Below the pieces are notes generated by a model, which had not been told where the DNA came from, did not search any database, and saw nothing but the letters and a program-made list of their open reading frames with translations. 37,440 bases of DNA, from NCBI GenBank assembly GCA_020536535.1, contig JAHLWZ010000925.1:1-37440 (forward strand), read 5' to 3'. The position numbers and the translations under genes were made by a program. Numbering within the stretch: position 1 is the stretch's first letter; every line of letters begins with the position of its first letter. The stretch is from Pelomyxa schiedti. Its lineage: Eukaryota; Evosea; Pelobiontida; Pelomyxidae. Below are positions 30,468 through 37,440 of this stretch, piece after piece.

Positions 30468-31700
30468 AGAGCCCGTGCCCAAGGCGGACGGCTACACGCC
30501 GCTCGAGTTCGACACGGCCAACCCGGGGTCTGGGGCGCAGGACCCTGTGATGGCGATGCACTGGGTGGCGCTGCGGGGCGGCGTGTGTGCCTTGGTTGTG
30601 GGATACAAGAGCGGCAGCCTGCGGACTTTCTGCGACCACGGCACCGTCGTCGGCTGCCAGAAGTTCCATGACACTGCCGTTATTAGGGTCAAAGTTTGCC
30701 GCTGTGGCTGCGGTGGAAAATCCTCGTATCTGGTTGTTCTGTACGAGACGGGGGTGCTGGCTTGCACGGCTTTGGGCTCCTTCTCTTCCGCTATAGAATC
30801 GGCCTGTGGCCAGCTTTGTATCTTATGTGCAAAGGTGCAGAGGAATCTACCACCGATTAACTCGTCCGGGGGTCCTATTGCTTTTTCCAAGTGGCACCTT
30901 ACAGGTAACAAAAGTAAAATAAAATAAAATAAAACAAAATAAAACAAAACAAAACAAAGCACTACGCTCGTACTTACGATGCCGTAGATCACTCGGAAAT
31001 TGAGGATGTTACGATGAATACAGGGGATACATCTCTCTCCCCTATATCGGCAGTGGAGCCTAGAACGCAGTGTGCTGTTGCTGTTGGTTCCTCACCGTTC
31101 GCCAGCTTATATGTTTTACCTGCGGATGACAGAGCGGCTAATGTGGCTGCTACCTTCTCGCGGGCAACACGTGCTATTTTCTCCTTTGCAAAATTGTGGT
31201 GGTCTGGATCAAGTGACACCGAAAACCGTGAGGAGCAACACAACCAACACAACCAGCAACTACAACAACAGCTTTTGCAAGCTGCTCTGCAACAACCACT
31301 CGAAGTTTCCCCAGTGACTTCATTGGCAGATGACAACCGGAAAATAGATTCCATAGTACCTGATCCCTGGTGTCACATGGCACTGTGCTCTGACTCTCTC
31401 GGCCGGGTGCTGCTGCTCGAGTTACCTTCATTCGTGGCCTTGAGGATATGGAAAGGATACCGCGATGCACAGTGTGGATGGACACACATCACCGGTTCAC
31501 CAGAAGGGAAACTTGCAGCAGTCATCTACTTGGCCAGAAGAGGCTTACTAGAAGTGTGGGACCCAATGGGAACCAAGCTTCTGGGATTGGATGTAGGTGT
31601 TGGGTGCATACTGTCATATGACAATGGCAACAATGTGTCTGAAGTGCCGCACTGCCTTCTGTTTGATTCTGAGGGGTTTGTGCGCCAAGTTGTAGTATAA
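30010..31700 (+). CDS. RAB3GAP2: RAB3GAP regulatory subunit-like protein, N-terminal domain only
   Basis: In animals RAB3GAP2 pairs with RAB3GAP1 to act on Rab3 and Rab18 and supports autophagy and lipid-droplet/ER function. Here one intron (30905-30987, 83 nt) joins two exons into a protein of 535 residues. An N-terminal stretch is Ser/Ala-rich with a Ser-Ala repeat. Conserved blocks are CALVVGYKSGSLRTFCDHG, SYLVVLYETGVL, IAFSKWHL joined to DHSEIEDVTM, and AVAVGSSPFASLYVL. ATRAIFSFAKLWW and VALRIWKGYRDAQCGW follow, then LARRGLLEVWDPMGTKLLGL and CLLFDSEGFVRQVVV. The GYRDAQ and RRGxLEVW blocks are diagnostic of the RAB3GAP2 N-terminal beta-propeller-like domain. Human RAB3GAP2 is about 1390 residues; this gene stops (TAA 31698-31700) where that domain ends. 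An AAATAAA at about 31718 is a likely poly(A) signal. Confidence 0.85.
30412..30466 (+). repeat. (TCGGCG)n in-frame hexanucleotide repeat
   Basis: About nine tandem TCGGCG units encode alternating Ser-Ala in the RAB3GAP2-like N-terminus. The surrounding 30000-30560 is much richer in G+C than the rest of the window. Confidence 0.9.
30909..30958 (+). repeat. AAAAT/AAAAC microsatellite inside the single RAB3GAP2-like intron
   Basis: AAAAT and AAAAC pentamers run through the first two thirds of the intron, which makes it longer (83 nt) than most here. The splice sites flank it: GTAACA at 30905 and CGTAG at 30987. Confidence 0.8.
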
Positions 31701-32022
31701 CTTCAAATAACTTCTGCAAATAAAAAAACACAAGTGGTTTGTGCTTTCTCCTCGTTCACGCAGAACAAAAAAAATATTTGTACGCATGATTGTCCAAATG
31801 GTGTAAGTCCCAAGTGGAACGCCCAATTGTACGGGTCATCTCGAGGGAGTCAGGAAAAAAGAACATTCTTCGAAGGGAAGATAAGTTCCGCTGGATCCCT
31901 CACCAGAACACCAGTCAGTTCCCCTCATGCCCTGGGGACAGCCTTCCGCGTGGGTAATTATGGGAAGGGTGTTTGTAACTGGATTTTTTCAGCTTCCCTG
32001 AAAAAAAAAAAAACGACTGTTG
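31701..32022. other. Intergenic, RAB3GAP2-like 3' end to atypical GTPase promoter
   Basis: It contains a probable poly(A) signal near 31718. A poly-A run (32001-32011) lies just before the next start. One frame is open across 31734-32010 on the plus strand, but it has no recognisable content and I reject it. Nothing else is seen. Confidence 0.4.
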
Positions 32023-33650
32023 ATGGACTGCGAAGCCAGCACGGCGACGTCTACCACGTCCACCTCCGTGCCGCAGACCGCGTCGCAGCCATCACCCACA
32101 CAAGTTGTCAGCACCGCTGCACAGCAGGAGCAGAAACAGACCCCGCAGTGCCCCTGCGTCACCTGCGCGTGCGCGTGCCACAGGCACAACCACTGGGCGG
32201 CCCCAGGGTGCGACGCAGCCACGGACACGGACGACCTGCCCGCCGACGAGGACGAGGACGAGTACGAGGGAGACGGCGCGGACACCGAGCAGGAGCAGCA
32301 GCACGCCCGAGGAGGGGACGACTACGACGCCGGGCTGATGACGGCTACCACAACGACCACGTCCGGGCGAGGGTGCTGCGTCGGCTGTGGGGTCTTGGGT
32401 TGGCTCTCTTCCGCGCTTGGCGGGCTCTGGTCGCCGGACCCGCCACTTTCGACGGCAGCAGCTGCCCGCCACGGGATTATGGGCGACGGGCCTGCGGCTT
32501 CTTCTGCGGGTGCTTCTTCGCAGCAAATGCGCAAGAACCATAACAGGCCTCAGGCTGCCGTGAAGATGCAGGTGAGAAAACCGCCGGCCAACAAACCACG
32601 AAGGATGAACAAAGAAACTACCACGGCCAAGGCCCAGGTGGCGAATTCCGCGTCCGCTGCTGGGGATTATGGGAAGACCAGTGCCGGCGTGCCAACACGA
32701 GCAACGACCAAAGTGCCTGGGAGTGCGGCTGCTCTTGGCACTTCGGGGAAATCAGTTACAGGAAGTGGGGAGGTTGATTTGCTTAGGACGCTTCCGCGAT
32801 CTCCTGTTGTTCCGATCAAATACAGTGATTTGGTGGCAAAGTACGCTGGGGAGGAGGCGGACGAAACTTACATGATCCCTGTTATGGGAGACCTTCACGT
32901 CGGTGTGCATTTTAATGTACACACTACTATTGGGATGACTACCTATCTCAATCTCCCCAATAGGAAAGACAAGTTTTCTCCATTGGTGTGTTGCTCTTGC
33001 GGTTTTTGTTTTTCATAACTGGTGAATTCCCAGCGTTAAACATGGGAAAACTCCTCTTCTGGTGGACACAGAGCATGATGTTGAACAGACTGTTCCAGTT
33101 GTTGAATTTTATCATGGAAAGGTTTATTTTGCACAACGTAAAGGTTTCCTGACCCTTATTCCCTTGGCTTGTTCCAAAAGAAACTCAAATTGATGCTTAT
33201 CAAACGTAGACACGACTGGTTCTTGAAAATTCCAGCAAGGAGGTTTCTTTTCTCTTTTTTTTTTTTTCCTCCTTCTTCTATCTCACTGCACACCGTCATA
33301 TGCAGCGTTTTTGGAATTGCACACAGTTTCTTGATTATTTTTGACATTACACACCGCCAGTCCTGGGATCACGCAAAGAGTGTTATTGAGGATATAAGAA
33401 AATACCACAAGAACCCCATGGTACCTTGGGTTTTGTTAGCAAATAAGACAGACCTGGAAGAGCAAAGGGCAGTCCCAAAGACGGAGGTTTAATACCTCTT
33501 TTTTGTGCCAAAATTAACAGCTGTCCCAAGATTGAAGAATTCATGCTACCAAATAAACAGGGAGCACTCATTGAGAGCAGCAAATACGATTTACAACAAA
33601 CAAAGAACACCCTTCAGTTGTTGCTTAGCCAAGTCGCTCGCCAGTCTTGA
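32023..33650 (+). CDS. Atypical Rab-like GTPase with long N-terminal extension and degenerate G3
   Basis: ATG is at 32023. The first about 285 residues are an extension: Thr/Gln-rich, a Cys/His cluster (CPCVTCACACHRHNHW), an acidic patch, GRGCCVGCG, then basic and Ser/Thr-rich sequence. The GTPase follows: YMIPVMGDLHVG joined across a 61-nt intron (32903-32963) to KTSFLHC, giving P-loop GDLHVGKTS. After TVPVVEFYHGK a splice leads to KLKLMLIKRRHDWFLKIPAR, where a Rab would carry DTAGQERF; no DxxG is present in the consistent frame. Then SFLIIFDITHRQSWDHA, G4 NKTDLEEQ, and IEEFMLPNKQGALIESSKYD (G5-like). It ends LLSQVARQS and TGA (33648-33650) with no prenylation cysteines. The subfamily is unassigned. 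Exon choice at 33125-33300 is the only one I found that keeps frame. Confidence 0.7.
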
Positions 33651-33987
33651 ATTTGTTCAATAAGCGTTACCCTGTCTATTTTTATTTTTTTCTTCATTCA
33701 TTGGTTGGCCTTCAACCAATCATCGATCATGGAACTGTTCCTCCTGCCGCTAATTCACAGAATTTTTTTTGATTTACTGTACGCCGTACTTACAGTGAGG
33801 TGCCCCACCTTACTCCTACAACCCAGCTCTCTGCACTTTTCTTCTTCAAGTGGTCGCCTGTGCACCAGCAAGATTCCATTCAGCTCTTCGTTCCCCAAAA
33901 GCCGTAGAAAACGATGCAGAGAAAGAAAAAAAACAAAAAAAAATAAAATTGGCGTTCATAGTGGCGGCACCGCCAGTGGGTGCACAT
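33651..33987. promoter_or_regulatory. Intergenic region upstream of Beclin 1
   Basis: These 337 bases lie between the GTPase stop and the Beclin ATG. T-rich runs (33678-33695, 33765-33775) and an A-rich run (33925-33950) flank a C/T-rich middle. The Beclin frame is open back to 33850, but the first ATG is at 33988. Confidence 0.4.
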
Positions 33988-36900
33988 ATGATGACGACAC
34001 AGCAACGCCGGACAAGCGACGTTGGGACGAGACCGTCGGGGCTGGCCTTGGCGATGCAGCAGCAGCAGTCGGTGGTTGGAATCGATTACGAACTTTCTGT
34101 GATGGAGCACACGGACAGACCCAAATCCGACGACGACACTTTAATATTAATAAACAACAACAACACAACCACCACCATCATCAACGACACTGCGAACGAC
34201 GCCCTGAACGGTGCCGCCTCGCAACAAAATCAACAACAGCAACAACAAAAGCAACCACAATCGCAACCGCAACCCCAACCCCAACAGCAACAACCACAAC
34301 CACAACAACAGCAACAGTATGTGCCACAGCACCAGCACCAACGTCAAAGAAGTGGCATGGATGGTCCGTATTCACAAGCACAAAATGTGGCTGCTGTAGA
34401 GGACGGCGGGGCAACGGCTGGGCTGTTGCCTGCGGCAAATGGCGAGGGCAACAGCTCCCCGTCGGTAAACAACGGCCGCGCCACCAGTGGTTCAATTGGT
34501 GCCACTGGCACTGCAAATCAGAGCGGCACTCACGGTGCTTTGGGCGCGACTAATAATTCGATTCATTCCTCGTTTACTGTCCGGACTTCCACTCAATCAC
34601 AAAACTCTTCACCTAATTTAACCTCGTCACCTCAGCCTTCGACACCACTTCCGGGCACTTTAGCTCTCAGCACTCCACTTACATATACAACACTCTCTAA
34701 CAGCATGTCCATGACTAATTTACGTGATTCACCTTCACTGAAACGAGCCGAATCAAACTTAAGATCGTCGCTAATTATCCGCAGCTCATCACCTTCTGCC
34801 AACACATCTTCACCCATGGCATCCCAATTGCTGTTTGTATGTCAAAGGTGCAAACAGACTTTGGAAATTGAAGAAAGCTTGGGGAAAATAGATGTTGGTC
34901 TATTGAAAGAGGGTGGTGAGTTGTCATGTCATTTCATTTTCCAAAGTTCTCACCCCTCCTAGAAAGAAATGTACAACTACTATCTTCCTCTCAGAGGCCA
35001 GCAAATGTATGGATAAAATCAGAAACAACACCCAGAAGACGCAGTAGTGTTTTGCTGTTGCCAGGTACTACTATAGATTCAAGCTATTTCCCTGAAATAA
35101 AAATAAGTAGTCAGCAAAATCAGTTCTTCACCTATGGGCATTTCAGGTTTATCTGACTCTGACCTGACTAACTCGTTTATTGCACCCTCTTGCCACAGAA
35201 GATCAGGTACAACAAATGTCAAACGTATTTTGTTCCTCAAGGTTTTTTTAGTGTTAATGTCAGGTGAGGAGCTCAGCCAATTATCTGAAGCAATTTCAAA
35301 AAACTCCTTTATTCAGCAACAAACTTCAATACCACCAATACCACAACCCCAGCAGCAAGCGAGCCTATCACAAAGCACAAACAAACTTCCAGAACTGACG
35401 GAACCCCCAAAAGCCCTCCAACCATTACCATCTCAGGTACCCCTAATGCCACAACCACCACAATCGTCAGTTGACACCACACCCGACCAATCAGGTCATG
35501 GAGCTGCACCACATCTCGTATCCAACACAAAGGTGAGACCTTTGTACTTGCACTATTTTTGGGTTTTCACAACCTCAGGAAGATAAACTCAACGATGACC
35601 AATGTGAACCAGCCAATACTGCTCCCAATTCCACTGGTACTTTAAATTCCACACCTTCGACATACTCTCCAGTGGTAGCTGCCCCTTCAGCACCCCGTTC
35701 TCCTTCACCTGGCAGTCCTATGCAAAATACCCAAAGTTTGCGCTACTATCTCGCATTATCTGAGTTATTCACTTCATCATCGGAAATTTCATGTAACAAC
35801 TTCCTGCTCACTTTTTGGGAGTTCACTTTAAACAAAGGGATTGATCAACCTCTATGTTCCAATTGTGCACATATTTTGATTGCGGAACTTGAGGACCTTA
35901 GTGCAGAAAGGGAAACACAAGTAAGAACGCTCGACGAATCACACCTGACAGTGTACAGAAAAGTGTATTTTGTCACTATATTCAAAGTTTGGACGATTCT
36001 GGCGATGTCCAGTTGCAATTAACTGACACAATTGACAAGGAGCTCGCTAGGGTAGGTGATTTATATTTCTGTAATAACCCTGAAAAAGTTGGAAGCTGAA
36101 GAAATGCAACTGGAACAGGAATTATGTCTTCTAGAACAAACTTCCCAGTCCAACATTACGGAAATGCAATACCTCTCAAGACAATGCAGAAAATTGAATT
36201 ATTATGAGAGAAGGTCTACCAACATGTTGTTCCAAAATGGATGCCCATATTTAACCCCAGGTACTGGGAGTTGTTTGATGAGCACCATCGAGATTCGGCA
36301 CAGTTCACGGAGCTGTGGGGTGACACCCGTACTGCCCTCTCTACATCGAAGGATAAACTTGCATTTCTCAACAGGTAGACGTATTTACAACGTTGCAATG
36401 TTGTAAATTGCTCTAGTTGCAATCCTTTGAACGAGGCCTTCAATATTTGGTTTGAAGGCCATTTTGTCACAGTTAATGACTTCCGTCTTGGCCGACTCCC
36501 AAGTCAACAAGTATTCCTTTCGGCCTGTACTTAATTTACTAACCTTATGAAGCTCAAAGTGGAATGGGCTGAGAACAATGCTGCATGGGGTTACGCCTCA
36601 CTGCTCATCGTCAACATGGCAAGATTACTCAACTACGATTTTAAAGGGTACCCAAAACTTGTACCTCCACATACCCATTATTATGACTTCAGGTATCGGC
36701 TGACCCCTCTAGGCTGCAGTTCCCGTGTAGAAAAGTTAGACTCACACATTACATACGAATTGTAGGACTCTCCCCGAATTTAACTTGCCAGTACCAACTT
36801 TTCAACCAAGATTTGGAGACCCAAATGTCAGTATAGGGAGGTTATTTTGGTATAGGCGCTTTGATAACGCTGTTGCTGGATTTGTTTGTTGTGTCAAAGA

Positions 36901-37212
36901 ATTGGCCGACTATATGCAAGCAGTCGACCCCGGATTTGTGCTACCGTACCCGTAAGTGAAAGGCCCAAACAACAACACAGCTCTAACAACCAATGAAGTA
37001 TAAAGGATGATCATGTTGGGGAACTAAGTGTGCGAATACAATTCAACAATGAAGACACCTGGACAAAGTCCTTAAAGTGAGTTGGTTATTGCCTTTGCCC
37101 TGATCAGTGCACTTTTCTCACACTAGCGAACAGGAACCTCATGGTCAATTGCAAATTTATGCTACAGTGGTGTGTCTGTCACAACGGGCACGAAAAGCTG
37201 AACCGTGTGTGA
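33988..37212 (+). CDS. BECN1: Beclin 1 / ATG6 autophagy protein
   Basis: Beclin 1 is the scaffold of the class III PI3-kinase (VPS34) complexes that make PI3P for autophagy and endosome sorting. ATG is at 33988-33990. The first about 280 residues are Gln/Asn/Ser/Thr-rich and mostly low complexity. Then [20 protein letters not shown], and after a Ser/Pro/Gln-rich linker [17 protein letters not shown]: the two CxxC pairs typical of the family. A coiled coil follows ([20 protein letters not shown]), then [16 protein letters not shown]. The membrane-binding BARA domain holds [62 protein letters not shown] and [15 protein letters not shown] last splice adds [12 protein letters not shown] and stops at TGA 37210-37212. 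At least ten introns. All conserved blocks are in order, so identity is firm. It is longer than animal Beclin because of the N-terminal extension. Confidence 0.93.
34214..34330 (+). repeat. CAA/CAG-rich polyglutamine tract in Beclin 1
   Basis: The tract is interrupted CAA/CAG codons mixed with AAA, CCA and CCG, encoding Gln with Pro and Lys. It lies in the N-terminal extension, well before the first CxxC pair. Confidence 0.85.
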
Positions 37213-37440
37213 CGCAGGCTAGCTCTTACCTTTTTGGGTCTTTCTGTGAAAGTTAATTCTGAAATAACCGCGACACGGGTCAGGTCTTTTTCATGAGGAA
37301 GCAAGCAAAGGCAATAATATTTGTTGATCGTGTACATGCATCTTACCTTTCTAAGAATACCCTATATGCCGGAGGAAAACCAAAACAGCGTTTAGTGTTG
37401 GTTGTTTTCAGCAAAAAACGGAACAAACCAAAAAGCAAGA
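37213..37440. other. 3' flank of Beclin 1 to window end
   Basis: These are 228 bases after the Beclin stop. Another frame of the last exon remains open to about 37257, but the chosen splice matches the family. No further gene start can be supported before the edge. Confidence 0.4.

Noticed and set aside
31734-32543. 269-codon plus-strand frame running across the spacer and into the GTPase N-terminus
   Set aside because: Its C-terminal half overlaps the GTPase first exon in another frame and is Arg/Gly-rich shadow sequence; no ATG-linked domain.
33190-33250. A 17-nt or 30-nt intron that would place D-T-T in the G3 position of the atypical GTPase
   Set aside because: Neither keeps frame with both flanking exons, and both are shorter than the usual introns; left as a point to test by cDNA.
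1-37440. Mobile elements, tRNA/rRNA genes, CRISPR arrays, viral insertions
   Set aside because: I found no transposase, reverse transcriptase, integrase, terminal repeats, cloverleaf genes or spacer arrays on reading both strands.

Overview
The window is nuclear DNA from an intron-rich, compact unicellular eukaryote. Genes are packed on both strands with roughly 85 to 350 bases between them. They are split by many short GT-AG introns, most about 42 to 65 nt. The proteins are typically eukaryotic (augmin, Rab5, RAB3GAP, Beclin 1, AGC and Ste20 kinases, PP2C). Long proline-, serine- and glutamine-rich stretches and the gene set fit a free-living protist. I cannot name the species from sequence alone; an amoebozoan or another free-living flagellate or amoeba would fit. 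I see no rRNA, tRNA, CRISPR, transposon or prokaryotic operon.

Layout. 1-475 (+): doubtful tail of a gene. 512-2987 (-): HAUS6-like augmin subunit. 3073-5195 (-): soluble LolD/MacB-type ABC ATPase with a His-rich tail. 5296-6301 (-): Rab5 GTPase with an N-terminal myristoylation-type start and no prenylation cysteines. 6596-12352 (+): very large PX-PH-zinc finger-AGC kinase. 12448-14741 (-): MST/Hippo-type Ste20 kinase. 14873-17338 (-) and 17787-20219 (-): tandem pair of DXD glycosyltransferases fused to a multi-pass membrane domain. 20355-23838 (+): LRR-PP2C phosphatase. 24008-24994 (+): membrane-anchored dual-specificity phosphatase. 25442-27571 (+): TBC1D13-like Rab GAP. 27805-29702 (-): tandemly duplicated EF-hand protein. 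30010-31700 (+): short RAB3GAP2-like regulatory subunit. 32023-33650 (+): Rab-like GTPase with a long N-terminal extension and a degenerate G3 motif. 33988-37212 (+): Beclin 1/ATG6.

Six of the fifteen loci concern Rab GTPases, PI3P or autophagy: Rab5, the PX kinase, the TBC GAP, the RAB3GAP subunit, the atypical Rab and Beclin 1. Their products could meet on endosomal or autophagic membranes, because Beclin 1 belongs to the complex that makes PI3P and PX domains commonly bind it. Physical clustering of such genes is not an established eukaryotic system, so I treat it as suggestive only. Protein identities rest on motif reading; exon joins were made by hand and some 5' exons remain uncertain.
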